Of a stretch of DNA of 64,000 bases, positions 30,844-40,067 are shown one piece after another (position 1 is the stretch's first letter; each line of letters starts with the position of its first letter). The stretch covers positions 101,998 through 165,997 of the forward strand of contig JAENZP010000006.1 of the NCBI GenBank assembly GCA_016841205.1. Reading direction: 5' to 3'. The translations under genes were made by a program, and so were the position numbers. The notes below the pieces were generated by a model, which did no database searches, was not told the origin of the DNA, and was given only the letters and a program-made list of their open reading frames with translations. Origin of the DNA: Desulfoscipio geothermicus. Its GTDB lineage: Bacteria; Bacillota; Desulfotomaculia; Desulfotomaculales; Desulfallaceae.

Positions 30844-30888
30844 AAAAACAGGTTAATTTTTCAAAAATCAAAAATAACCTGTTTTTTT
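30844..30888 (+). terminator. Terminator after mbl
   Basis: AAAAACAGGTTA at 30844-30855 pairs with TAACCTGTTTTT at 30875-30886, running into a T tract. Confidence 0.9.
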
Positions 30889-30913
30889 ATTGTGAAAATT
30901 TGGTCTTAAAAGT

Positions 30914-30941
30914 GGAACAAAATTTTTTTATATAAGTCTAT
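30914..30941 (+). promoter_or_regulatory. Candidate ECF sigma promoter for the SLH-anchored subtilase
   Basis: GGAACAA at 30914-30920 and GTCTAT at 30936-30941 fit the sigma-E-like pattern with 17 bases between GGAAC and GTC. It lies about 230 bases before the start codon. The other three sites in this region have 18 bases, so this is the weakest of the four. Confidence 0.5.
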
Positions 30942-31169
30942 ATAGACGAAAAAAATACTTGAACCGATATAATTGGTAATATTGCCATTAATACTTAACG
31001 TTGCTAATTATTTATGACTTAAACTAACAGGAGATTATATGATTATTGTCGAAGATGCTGTAAGGTAAAGTAAATTAATGGACAAATGGCCACAAAATAC
31101 TCCTTGATATGATAATTTAATTATTTACCGGTGTATATGAAGAGATTATATTTGTTTTAGAAAGGGGAT

Positions 31170-34100
31170 ATGCGTATTAAAAAGCGTTGGTTATTAATGT
31201 TCGCGCTTTTTGTTATAGCACTGAGTATTTGGGCCTGGCAGGAGGCAGACAGCCTGGACCAAAATGGGAGCGGCAGTGACAAGACTGATAACCAGAACAA
31301 TAATGAAGCCGGGGAACGGGACAAAAACCTGGCGATGTTTGCCATGGAGCTGAATAGATCCCTGACTGGTGCGGAGGAAGCCGAACTAAAAGACCGTGTT
31401 GACTGGCTGGGGTGGCTTGATGGGAAAACTCTGCTGGTACGGGCCAAGGCAGACCAAATACTTGCGTTGCAGAATCTGTCGTATATTAAAAATATTGCCG
31501 CCTACTTGCCTGAACAAAAGATACCAGACGATCTTGAGAATACCCCGGATGATTCTGTAGGTGAAAATGGTAAAGATACCTCAATCCCAAACGCTGCCAC
31601 GGTGGTGGTAACCGTAACCCTTGCGGAGCCCGGTGATAAAGCCAGTGTGAAAAACCTCATCGAGAGCTTGGATGGCCGAGTGCTGGATGGGGCTGGCGGG
31701 GAGGGGCGTTACCTGCGGGTAGAACTGCCGGTTTCCGCGGTTGATGAGCTAGCCGCATCGCCAAGGGTGTTGTATATAGAAAAATATAACCGGCCCGAAT
31801 TATTAAATGACCGGGTCAGGGATATAGTGGGAGCAAGGCCGCTGGCCGTTTCCAAATTTATCATCGCCAACGGGCTTACCGGCGAAGGGCAGACCATCGG
31901 CCTGGCCGACAGCGGGCTGGATACCGGCTCCATGGGTAACCTTCATCCTGACCTGGAAAGCGTTCCCGGCAAAAACCCCCGGGTGCTTATGCTTAAATCT
32001 TGGGCCGGGGTAGAGACACCCGCCGACGTAAGCGGTCATGGCACACATATGGCCGGTACTCTGGTGGGGAGCGGCAAGGCATCCGAGGGCAAGTACACTG
32101 GTGTGGCTCCCGGGTCCAGCCTTTACTTTCAGGGCATCGTGGACGAGAATCAAAATCCCGCGCCACCCCTGGATCTTAAAGAACTTTTTGGGCCGGCCTA
32201 TCAAGCCGGTGTGCGTATCCATGTAAATGGCTGGGGTAAAAAGCAGAATAGCTATGTTAGCAGTACAGCCCAGATTGATGAATTTGTACGAAGTCACTCA
32301 GATTTTCTGGCGATATTCGGATCGGGCAACTCCGGTGCTAATGAAGGCAGTATTACCGCTGAGGCCAACAGTAAAAATGCATTAGTGGTGGGCGCATCCG
32401 TAAGCCCCCGGCCTGCCTTTGAAAACGAGATCCGGGACAGTGGGGAAGTGGCGTCCTTTTCTAGCCGGGGCCCCACCGGAGATGGGCGCATTAAACCCGA
32501 GCTGGTTGCCCCCGGCACATCGGTAATCTCTACGGCATCCCGGTTGATAAAGGGCAACCTCGCCGGCAGGCCCGATTATACCATGATGCAGGGCACCAGC
32601 ATGGCTACGGCAGTGACCGGAGGTGCTGCGGCGCTTTTGCGTCAATACTTTGGTAAATATACAAGTTTTTCAGACCCGTCTGCTGCTCTGATGAAAGCCA
32701 CCCTGATCAACGGTGCCAGGCGGTTGGAACAAGAACCGGCGGCAACCGGTTTTGGCCTGTTGGATATCGGCGGTACCACCATAGCTTTGCAAAATGACCT
32801 GTATGAATTGGTGGACGATAATGCAGGTCTGGCCGGGGGTACCAGTGTGACCTATAAAAAGGAAATTACCCACTCCGGGGCTCCATTAAAGGCTACCCTG
32901 GCCTGGACAGATCCGGCGGCAGCACCGGGCGCCAGGTCGGCGCTGGTTAACGATCTAGACCTGGAAGTAACCGGTCCGGACGGTGTAAAATATTACGGCA
33001 ACGATTTTGACGATAAAGGTGTACGAGATACTCGCAACAACGTGGAGCAGGTATATATACCTGCTCCCATCCCCGGGACGTATACAATTGTGGTGCACGG
33101 CAGCTCCATTCAGCAGGATGCTTCCCCGGCCAAAGGGGTAAGCCAGGACTATGCGCTGGTATACGGACAGTCGTTGGACAGAGAAACTGTCTCAGGCAGC
33201 AATCAGGGTTCGGTAAATCTAGCCGGCAAAGGACAACTGGTCCTGCCGGAGGATACCATTGCGGCTGTTGATAACCGGATGCTATCTGATAGTGAGAAAC
33301 TCCCGGTTGGTGCCGAGCTTTACCTGATAGGGCCGCCTGACAAACCCGAACGGGCATATGCAGTGGGCTGTACCTCTCAGGCAAGCGGTATCAAGGCACT
33401 GGTCGAAGACGGCCGAACAATTCTAACGCGTATTAATGAAGAATACCGGGAAGGTGGTTACGCCATTGATGCCGGTGCACATGACGTTCTAAACATCGGT
33501 GGCTCTGCGTTAGAAGAGGGACAGGTTATTCCACCTGGGGTCAGTGTAACGGCCGGGATCAATCCATACACGCAGACGGTCTGGCACGCTGAAATTACCG
33601 GTCGGGAAATTGCGGGCGTTCTTACCGGAGTTGATCAAAAAAACCGCTACATAAAACTACTGGATAATGGTGAAGTTTATGCCATGGCGGAAGAAGCGGT
33701 AATTTCATTTTCTGATATCATGGAGGATGGAGATATTACCGATCTGCCCTTTGGGGCTTCCACCAGCGCAGAACTGGAAAATTTGGTTCCGGGTATGCCG
33801 GTGCAAATTACTCTTGGTTCCGACGGCAAGATATATCACCTGGTGGTAAATCGGCATGTAGCAGTGGGCCGGATAGTGTCTGTTCAGCCTGCTTCCAGAG
33901 CTATCACCCTTTCTTCCGGCGGCAGCTATCATATTATGCCGGGTATTAACTTGGACAGGGATAAGAAAGCTACCGAGCTGAAGGATATAAAAGAAGGGGA
34001 ACTGGTCATACTGGATCTGGTTCCCAACACCACCGAAGTATTGAACCTATCTGCTTATTCTGATGTAAGCTATGGCCGGGCTATTTATGCCGAGAAGGAT

Positions 34101-35324
34101 ACCCTTTACCTGATGGACAATGCCAAAGGTTTCATAAACCTGCAGTTTGGACCGGAAAGCCAAGTGTTCCGATGGGGCATGGCTACGGGAATTTCTATTT
34201 TAACCCCGGGCCAGTGGGTGCGAGTGATCTCAAACCCTGCTTCCCGAGAAGTATGGCGGGTGGATATTGCCGAGGCGGCAGATAAAATTGCTACGACATT
34301 GGAAGAGTATATTCCTGGTAAGGGTGTCAAGCTAGCCGACGGAGAGGTTTTCCAACTAAGCAGCTTTTCGGTGGTCACGAAAAATAACTGGCCGGTGCAG
34401 CCCAAAGACCTAGCACCAGGGGAATCGGTAAAGGTAACCTCCTTGTATGGCCCTGCAGGAGAAAAAATTGTTGCTTTACTGGAGACCCAAACGCGCCAGG
34501 GTATCAACCCCCCTGAACTTACAGTAGTATCTACAATACCTTTCGAAGACTTTTCTTTGATTAGTGGGCATACAACCGCTTCCCGGCTGTATGCCGTGTA
34601 TCCTGATGGAATCCGTAAGGATGTTGAGTTTACTGACTCCGGGGATTTTTATTATCCGGTCAATGCCGGGGAAGCCGAGAACATCAGTCTGGTGGCAGTG
34701 GACGGGGATACCGGTGGACTAGCCGGTTTGCAATTGAGCCTGCCACGTCTACAAAAGGGTTTTACGGATATTGACGGTCACTGGGGCGATGTGGATATCC
34801 GTAATCTGGTGTCCCGGGGTATGTTAAAGGGATACCCGGATGGTTCTTTTAAGCCCGATCGAGCGGTGAACCGGGTGGAATTTACTGCCATGGTCACCAG
34901 GTTGATCGGGGCCGACAGTGCCACCGTGGAACTGCCATACAAAGATGCGGAAGACATACCTCGCTGGGCCCGTGGCGCTGTAGCACTGGCCCATAGCAGA
35001 GATTTGGCTATGGGGTATGAAGATAATACCTTCCGTCCTAATGATCACATTACCAGGGAAGAAGCAGCGGTACTGCTGGTCCGGATTTACGATACCATAA
35101 ACGGTGCTCAGGAAGGGCTTTCGCCACCGCCCCTATATGATGATCAGGGGAGCATATCAACCTGGGCGCTGGAGGACGTGCGTAAGGCCCGGGCCCTGGG
35201 ATTGCTGTCTGGTAAACCTGGCAACATGTTTAAGCCTAAAGACTATATTACCCGGGCTGAAACGGCGGCAGCTCTTAATCACCTGCTGTATAAAATTACT
35301 CAAGAAAAGAAAGAAGGACAATAG
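31170..35324 (+). CDS. Subtilisin-like serine protease with three SLH domains
   Basis: A 1384-residue cell-surface protease. An N-terminal hydrophobic segment (WLLMFALFVIALSIWAW) would direct export. The S8 catalytic triad is visible: Asp247 in LADSGLDTG, His290 in SGHGTHMAG and Ser477 in GTSMATAV. A beta-rich region resembling a subtilase P/pre-peptidase domain follows (about 540-670), then about 500 residues of repeated beta-strand-like sequence I cannot name. Three SLH domains (from about residue 1190; FTDIDGHWGDVDI opens the first) end the protein and would bind it to secondary cell-wall polymer. It may process or turn over other surface proteins. It lies next to an ECF sigma operon and has an ECF-like promoter. 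Confidence 0.93.
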   Translation: MRIKKRWLLMFALFVIALSIWAWQEADSLDQNGSGSDKTDNQNNNEAGERDKNLAMFAMELNRSLTGAEEAELKDRVDWLGWLDGKTLLVRAKADQILALQNLSYIKNIAAYLPEQKIPDDLENTPDDSVGENGKDTSIPNAATVVVTVTLAEPGDKASVKNLIESLDGRVLDGAGGEGRYLRVELPVSAVDELAASPRVLYIEKYNRPELLNDRVRDIVGARPLAVSKFIIANGLTGEGQTIGLADSGLDTGSMGNLHPDLESVPGKNPRVLMLKSWAGVETPADVSGHGTHMAGTLVGSGKASEGKYTGVAPGSSLYFQGIVDENQNPAPPLDLKELFGPAYQAGVRIHVNGWGKKQNSYVSSTAQIDEFVRSHSDFLAIFGSGNSGANEGSITAEANSKNALVVGASVSPRPAFENEIRDSGEVASFSSRGPTGDGRIKPELVAPGTSVISTASRLIKGNLAGRPDYTMMQGTSMATAVTGGAAALLRQYFGKYTSFSDPSAALMKATLINGARRLEQEPAATGFGLLDIGGTTIALQNDLYELVDDNAGLAGGTSVTYKKEITHSGAPLKATLAWTDPAAAPGARSALVNDLDLEVTGPDGVKYYGNDFDDKGVRDTRNNVEQVYIPAPIPGTYTIVVHGSSIQQDASPAKGVSQDYALVYGQSLDRETVSGSNQGSVNLAGKGQLVLPEDTIAAVDNRMLSDSEKLPVGAELYLIGPPDKPERAYAVGCTSQASGIKALVEDGRTILTRINEEYREGGYAIDAGAHDVLNIGGSALEEGQVIPPGVSVTAGINPYTQTVWHAEITGREIAGVLTGVDQKNRYIKLLDNGEVYAMAEEAVISFSDIMEDGDITDLPFGASTSAELENLVPGMPVQITLGSDGKIYHLVVNRHVAVGRIVSVQPASRAITLSSGGSYHIMPGINLDRDKKATELKDIKEGELVILDLVPNTTEVLNLSAYSDVSYGRAIYAEKDTLYLMDNAKGFINLQFGPESQVFRWGMATGISILTPGQWVRVISNPASREVWRVDIAEAADKIATTLEEYIPGKGVKLADGEVFQLSSFSVVTKNNWPVQPKDLAPGESVKVTSLYGPAGEKIVALLETQTRQGINPPELTVVSTIPFEDFSLISGHTTASRLYAVYPDGIRKDVEFTDSGDFYYPVNAGEAENISLVAVDGDTGGLAGLQLSLPRLQKGFTDIDGHWGDVDIRNLVSRGMLKGYPDGSFKPDRAVNRVEFTAMVTRLIGADSATVELPYKDAEDIPRWARGAVALAHSRDLAMGYEDNTFRPNDHITREEAAVLLVRIYDTINGAQEGLSPPPLYDDQGSISTWALEDVRKARALGLLSGKPGNMFKPKDYITRAETAAALNHLLYKITQEKKEGQ

Positions 35325-35358
35325 CTTTTTCTTGTGCAAGCTACTGCCCTTCTTTTTT
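35311..35358. terminator. Bidirectional terminator between the protease and the anti-sigma gene
   Basis: AAGAAGGACAATAGCT at 35311-35326 pairs with the sequence at 35339-35354 (two G-T pairs), with a T run to the right and a T-rich minus strand to the left. It overlaps the protease stop codon. Confidence 0.75.
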
Positions 35359-35405
35359 GCTAAATGGTGTTAACATTAGATAAAATTTTTTTTGGTTAAT
35401 TATCT

Positions 35406-36479
35406 TTAGTTCTCCAGCCATAGGATAATGGTATCTGTATTGGCTTCCCGGTCCCAGGCCTTCAATTGCGCCTCAATGCCGGCTATTTTCACCTGTAGTT
35501 GTTTAAATTCTTCTACTGATTCGGTAGCTTGCGCTTGGCTTTGCAATGACCGGTATTGTTCTACCTTTTCATTGTACCGGTTATTCAGATCATCCCTTTG
35601 CGTATCCGCAGTTAATACCTGACCCAGCGTTTTCAGTTCTCCCTGTAGTTTGCCCGACAGGTTATTGCTAACCACAACCTTTAAGGTTTCCTGACTGCCG
35701 CCGGGTGTGCTTTCCGATCCAAGAACTTCATATTCGGCGTTGGAGTTATTGATAAAGTACAAAGCCTGCTTGTGGGAGGCATTTAAATCTTCCACCTTAA
35801 TCCGTACCAAAGTGCGATCAATAACTCGGTCCTGTTCAGTGCTTAACAGCGCGTACTGCTCGGGCGTATCTATTGGAGTTAGGGTATTGTTTTCGGTTTG
35901 AGCAGTGCCGGACGTATTATTGTCGCCTTCGGCTGGTTCTTGCTGAGTTGCGTTTTGCTCAACACCATTATCCCCTTGTTTATTTGAGGCAGATTGATTG
36001 TCTAAACCCTCGCTGTCACTCTGATCATTGGGCTCAACCGGTAAAGTGTCTGGCGTGTCTATATCGTTAGCGGGGCTAGGATCCTTGGGGCTCACATTTC
36101 CCGGTTGGGTGTTGTCGACGTTGGCCACGTGCCAGGCAATGTTACCGCCCATCTGCATATATGCACCGATAGAACCCGCCGCCATTAACAAAAATGTAGC
36201 GGCTACTGCCAAATTGCGCTTCCAACTCGCTACAAACCGGCCCAAACCGTTGCTTTGCTGTCGACTTAGCTGGGCCATTACTGCTGTAGTAAATCCTGGC
36301 GGGGCTTTTATTTCTCCCAAATCCTCCCTCAGCGTAGCGCCAAGCTCTTGCCAAAAGTTCATTTCGTCGTGGCAGCTTTGGCAGCTTTTCACATGATCTT
36401 CTATTAATCCCGCTTCGGTGGTTTCCAATTCACCGTCCAACCATAGTGGTATCTTTTGTTTTATTTGGCTGCAGTTCAC
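35406..36479 (-). CDS. Zinc-finger anti-sigma factor with DUF4349-like C-terminal region
   Basis: A 357-residue membrane protein. The N-terminal 40 residues carry the zinc-binding anti-sigma motif with Cys3 and HVKSCQSC (His, Cys, Cys), which would hold the partner sigma factor. One membrane helix follows at about 90-112 (AVAATFLLMAAGSIG), then an acidic, low-complexity Asn/Gln/Glu/Ser linker (115-200) and an outer domain with a coiled coil (about 300-345) resembling DUF4349. The outer domain probably senses envelope stress and controls release of the sigma factor (inference from family). Its start overlaps the sigma gene by four bases. Confidence 0.88.
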   Translation of the reverse strand: MNCSQIKQKIPLWLDGELETTEAGLIEDHVKSCQSCHDEMNFWQELGATLREDLGEIKAPPGFTTAVMAQLSRQQSNGLGRFVASWKRNLAVAATFLLMAAGSIGAYMQMGGNIAWHVANVDNTQPGNVSPKDPSPANDIDTPDTLPVEPNDQSDSEGLDNQSASNKQGDNGVEQNATQQEPAEGDNNTSGTAQTENNTLTPIDTPEQYALLSTEQDRVIDRTLVRIKVEDLNASHKQALYFINNSNAEYEVLGSESTPGGSQETLKVVVSNNLSGKLQGELKTLGQVLTADTQRDDLNNRYNEKVEQYRSLQSQAQATESVEEFKQLQVKIAGIEAQLKAWDREANTDTIILWLEN

Positions 36480-37096
36480 TTTTTCTCACCACCCCGGTAT
36501 TCTTTCTTATTATAAGGAAGATTTATTCCGTATCTGTCAGCCATTTGAATAATTTTTTCCTTTAGCGTTTGACGTCCCCGGTTAATACGAGACTTTACCG
36601 TTCCCAAAGAACAATCCAGCATATTAGCTATTTCATCATATGAGAAGCCCTGTACTTCCCTTAAAACCAGAACCGTCCTATGTTCAGGAGATAATTGCTT
36701 CAGGGCTGATTGTACTATGTCACGAAATTCCTTGTTCTCGTAAGCTTCTTCGGGGGTTTCAGCATCCGAGGCCACTAGACGGGGCATTTCCCCCTCCAAT
36801 GTCTGCACCGGGTTGTCAAGGTGGACCTCCGGCTTCTTTTTGCGCCTTTCATTAATAGAAAGGTTCACCGTAATGCGGTGCAACCAAGTGCCAAAATCGG
36901 CCTCGTTTCGAAACCCGGGCAAAGCCCGGTAAGCCTTTATGAAAACATTTTGTGCCAGATCCTGAGCATCGGCATGATTGCCGGTGAGCTGATAGCTCAG
37001 CGCGTAAATCCTGTCCTGATACATGGTTACAAGCAACTCAAATGCCCTGGTGTCGCCTTTTTGGGATTTCTTTACCAGGAGCTTTGCTTCGTCCAA
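36476..37096 (-). CDS. ECF RNA polymerase sigma factor, sigma-E/SigW-like
   Basis: A 206-residue group IV sigma factor. Region 2 has DAQDLAQNVFIKAYRALPGF and WLHRITVNLSINERR; region 4 has LREVQGFSYDEIANML and then GTVKSRINRGRQTLKEKI. The resemblance is to the RpoE-like ECF group, whose promoters read GGAACTT with GTCTAA. A site of exactly this type precedes the gene on the minus strand (37138-37166), suggesting autoregulation. It is co-transcribed with its anti-sigma factor. Confidence 0.94.
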   Translation of the reverse strand: MDEAKLLVKKSQKGDTRAFELLVTMYQDRIYALSYQLTGNHADAQDLAQNVFIKAYRALPGFRNEADFGTWLHRITVNLSINERRKKKPEVHLDNPVQTLEGEMPRLVASDAETPEEAYENKEFRDIVQSALKQLSPEHRTVLVLREVQGFSYDEIANMLDCSLGTVKSRINRGRQTLKEKIIQMADRYGINLPYNKKEYRGGEKK

Positions 37097-37137
37097 AGGG
37101 ACTTACCCCTTTCGGGCCTTTTTGCTCCGGACATTTC

Positions 37138-37166
37138 TTAGACACATATGGGTATGCAAAAGTTCC
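37138..37166 (-). promoter_or_regulatory. Autoregulatory ECF promoter of the sigma/anti-sigma operon
   Basis: On the minus strand GGAACTT (37166-37160) is followed after 16 bases by GTCTAA (37143-37138), 42 bases before the sigma start codon. The spacer shares TTTGC and CAT-TGTG blocks with the plus-strand site at 37502-37530. Confidence 0.82.
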
Positions 37167-37501
37167 GGGGCCGGGCCTATTATTGGAAAAAAATAATATT
37201 AATCTATAATCAAATAGTTTACTACATAAATAATTTACAGTAAATCAGGCAACATTACAAAGGTTTCTGTTGCCTGCACCTCCTATAAATTCATTTAATA
37301 TAGTAAGCATATATATAAGGAAGTTTCATATGTAGTATAACCCTTGCCGGTCTGGCAGGAAAAATTACTAAAGAAAATTTTCAAAAATTACAGGAACTTC
37401 TGGTGCAAGCATAGTGTCTAAAAATACAGATTGAAAAAAGATGTACCAAAGCAGCATTTCCGATGCAGAAAATCCAAATTACAAAAAGATTGCAAATCAG
37501 T

Positions 37502-37530
37502 GGAACTTTTGCCTATAACCATGTGTCTAA
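37502..37530 (+). promoter_or_regulatory. ECF promoter for the S-layer-like protein gene
   Basis: GGAACTT at 37502-37508, a 16-base spacer and GTCTAA at 37525-37530 match the site before the sigma operon hexamer for hexamer and in part of the spacer. It is divergent from that site and lies 263 bases before the start codon. Confidence 0.82.
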
Positions 37531-37793
37531 TAAAATGAGTTGGTTGCAAAGACAAGCAACTGGTGAAATACGTAGCATTGTTGGCAGGGTTTTATCGTCA
37601 TATATAATGATTCATATATTTAGGCTGGAAAGCCTGTCTAACGAGTGAGTTTAGCGGCCACGCCGCTTCTCTATAGAAACCAGTTAACAAATTAACTAGA
37701 CCTTTCCAAAGGGGGGGATGTGCACTAAAGCTTAAAGTTTTATTTTTTCTAGGCCGAAATGGCCAAACAAACATTTTAAGGAGGGAAATAATT
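37531..37793 (+). promoter_or_regulatory. Long structured 5' leader of the S-layer-like gene
   Basis: Between the ECF promoter and the TTG start the leader contains six small hairpins in series: 37622-37635 (AGGCT/AGCCT, GGAA loop), 37638-37654, 37653-37667 (AGCGGC/GCCGCT), 37682-37697 (AGTTAA/TTAACT), 37701-37712 and 37752-37764 (GGCC/GGCC). I do not recognise a known riboswitch. AAGGAGGG at the end is the ribosome binding site. Confidence 0.5.
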
Positions 37794-39890
37794 TTGCGTA
37801 AAGCACGGAACAAAAAGTTTTGCCTATTAATGTCAATCGTTTTTGCGTTCACAATGATGTTTCCGTTTTCAGCATTCGCAGCTACTGAGGACAACACAAG
37901 TATAACTGGTAGCTATAAGTATGTTTCAGCAGATAATGAGGTATTTGCTGGTGTTGTTCGTGTAGTTTACGATGATATGGATGTTGACACTGAAGATGTA
38001 ATCGTTCAACTGAGTCTGCCTGATGGCGTATCGTTTACTGATAAGCCTGCTGATATGAGCTGGACTGAAGGTACTGCGGGCACTAAAGTAGATGCAGAAA
38101 GCGGTTATTTTGAAGCTGAATTCGATAATGTTGATGCAAGTTTTGACGTAAAATTTAATTTTGGTTATGATGAAAATGGCGACAACGACTATGATGAAGA
38201 TGACGATGTTGCCCTTGATATCGATGATGATTTCACTGGTAACTTAGAAGTTGCTGTAGAAGTTATCGGTATGGACGCTAATGGCGATATTATTTGGTCC
38301 GATAATGACGATGTAACTATCGCCAAGGTAGCCGGCGGTGATGTAGATGTAGTAGTAGGCGATACTAAGAAGGTTTCCGTTGGTTCAGATGCTGAAGTTG
38401 CAGACATTACTTTGGAAGAATCCAAGGCAGGTGCCTTCTTAGATGGTGAGACAATTACTCTTGAAATTGAAACTGATGGAGTAGAATTTGCTTCCGTAGA
38501 TGTTGTTCCAACACGTTTAGGTGTAGCAGGAATTACCTTTGAGGATAATGATGATAATGAACAGACTATGTTAGAAGTAACTGTTGATGATGTATCAACA
38601 TCACTTCCTGGTAAAATTAAGTTTGACAATATTTTGCTTGACATAGCTCCTAACGTAACCGGCGAAATTGAGATTTCTGTAACCAGTGATGAAGCCAAAG
38701 GTGCTGACCTGGATGAAACTGTAACTGTTGCGACTGTTGGAGATGTAACTGCTGAAGTTATTGATGTTGAAGATAATGACGGTACAGTATACGCAGGACA
38801 GGACAAAAGCTTGGATGTCGAATTTAAGCTTGCAACCACTGACGGCAGTGATTTTGAAGATGGCGATATGGTCACCTTCACGATTAACAAAGGTGAGTTT
38901 GATGAAGATGATGTCCCAGAAGTTGATGGTAATGATGTAAAACTGTATGATGATAATGAAGCTTTCTACTATACATTCGATGGTGACGAAGGTGATGAGG
39001 TTACTGTTGAAAATATCAACGTTGTGCTAGATAACGATGCTGAAGTTGGCGATCTTACTATAACTATCGGCGGCGACTATGGCGACCTTGGTGAAGTAGT
39101 TATAGCTCAAGTTGCCAAGCCTTTCACTGCAACTTCTGAAAAAACTGATATTATAGCCGAAGCTCTTGGTCAGGCAGCTGGCGATATAATTCTAACTGAA
39201 ACAGACGATGGAGCCTTTAAAGAAGGCCAATACCTGTACTTTGAAATGCCCAGTGGCGTTGAACTGAAAGGTAAACCGAGCATTGAAGTAACTGAAGGTA
39301 GTGCAGACGCTAAAATAGCTGACTTTGATGAAGACTACTTTGTTGTGGAAATTACTGAAGAAAGCAGCTCTAAGCCCAGTACTCTGCGGATTTACAACAT
39401 AAAATATGATACAGGTAAACTTGCTTTAATAGGTGATGTTGTAGTAGATATTTACGGTGATATTGATGAAGATTCCAAAGTAGATACGGATGATTGGGAC
39501 TTTGACGACGACAGCATGATTACTAATGTAACAAACGCTACTGTAGTTGACGAGTCCGTTGTAACCGCTTCCTTCACAGTAGGTGACGAAGGCGTAGTAA
39601 TCCTGAACGGCCGCACCTTGGTGCAGGTTAACCTCCTGTGCGACACCCTCGGCTTGCAGAAGAGCTGGGATGCTGCAACCAAGACTGCCTACTTCGTAAA
39701 GGACGGCAAGATTGTATCCTTCACGATGGGTGAAAACGCTATCTCCATCAACGGCGTAAAACTCCCGATGGATCAAGGTGGCGTAATCATCAACGGTTAC
39801 ACCTACGCAACACTGCGTGGTATTCAGGCTGCTTTCGGTGGCGAACTGACTTGGGATGATACAACCAAGACTGCTACCTTCAACTTTTAG
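37794..39890 (+). CDS. Acidic S-layer-like surface protein with C-terminal stalk domain
   Basis: A 698-residue secreted protein. The signal peptide is basic then hydrophobic (FCLLMSIVFAFTMMFPFS) with cleavage after AFA. Most of the chain is made of Asp/Glu/Val/Thr-rich beta-strand-like segments with many DxD runs, suggesting Ca2+ binding, as in surface-layer proteins. The last 100 residues match the copper amine oxidase N-terminal (stalk) domain used by anaerobic Firmicutes in surface proteins (VNLLCDTLGLQKSWDAATKT and IINGYTYATLRGIQAAFGG). The start is TTG 37794 with AAGGAGGG upstream. Long leader, own promoter and own terminator suggest high expression. No SLH domain is present. Confidence 0.82.
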   Translation: MRKARNKKFCLLMSIVFAFTMMFPFSAFAATEDNTSITGSYKYVSADNEVFAGVVRVVYDDMDVDTEDVIVQLSLPDGVSFTDKPADMSWTEGTAGTKVDAESGYFEAEFDNVDASFDVKFNFGYDENGDNDYDEDDDVALDIDDDFTGNLEVAVEVIGMDANGDIIWSDNDDVTIAKVAGGDVDVVVGDTKKVSVGSDAEVADITLEESKAGAFLDGETITLEIETDGVEFASVDVVPTRLGVAGITFEDNDDNEQTMLEVTVDDVSTSLPGKIKFDNILLDIAPNVTGEIEISVTSDEAKGADLDETVTVATVGDVTAEVIDVEDNDGTVYAGQDKSLDVEFKLATTDGSDFEDGDMVTFTINKGEFDEDDVPEVDGNDVKLYDDNEAFYYTFDGDEGDEVTVENINVVLDNDAEVGDLTITIGGDYGDLGEVVIAQVAKPFTATSEKTDIIAEALGQAAGDIILTETDDGAFKEGQYLYFEMPSGVELKGKPSIEVTEGSADAKIADFDEDYFVVEITEESSSKPSTLRIYNIKYDTGKLALIGDVVVDIYGDIDEDSKVDTDDWDFDDDSMITNVTNATVVDESVVTASFTVGDEGVVILNGRTLVQVNLLCDTLGLQKSWDAATKTAYFVKDGKIVSFTMGENAISINGVKLPMDQGGVIINGYTYATLRGIQAAFGGELTWDDTTKTATFNF

Positions 39891-39910
39891 AAACAATTAA
39901 TTGGTTATTG

Positions 39911-39942
39911 AAATCCGGGCTCTAAGTAGCCCGGATTTCTTT
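39911..39942 (+). terminator. Terminator after the S-layer-like gene
   Basis: AAATCCGGGCT at 39911-39921 pairs perfectly with AGCCCGGATTT at 39928-39938, followed by CTTTG. Confidence 0.88.
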
Positions 39943-39978
39943 GCTTTAGGTACATATTTGTGGTACTTATACCGGGTA

Positions 39979-40007
39979 TTGACTTGTCTTGTGCACCAAG
40001 TTATACT
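39979..40007 (+). promoter_or_regulatory. Sigma-A promoter for the TolC-like gene
   Basis: TTGACT at 39979-39984 and TATACT at 40002-40007 are 17 bases apart, each one base off consensus, and lie about 60 bases before the start codon. Confidence 0.75.
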
Positions 40008-40067
40008 TTATATGTAATAGTTAACTAAGTAAACTAATTTTATTATTGATGAGAGGAGTTGAACATT

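Noticed and set aside
38189..38890. 233-codon minus-strand frame opposite the S-layer-like gene
   Set aside because: It is Ser/Thr/Val-rich only because the plus strand is rich in GAT, GAA and GTA codons. There is no ribosome binding site and no domain.
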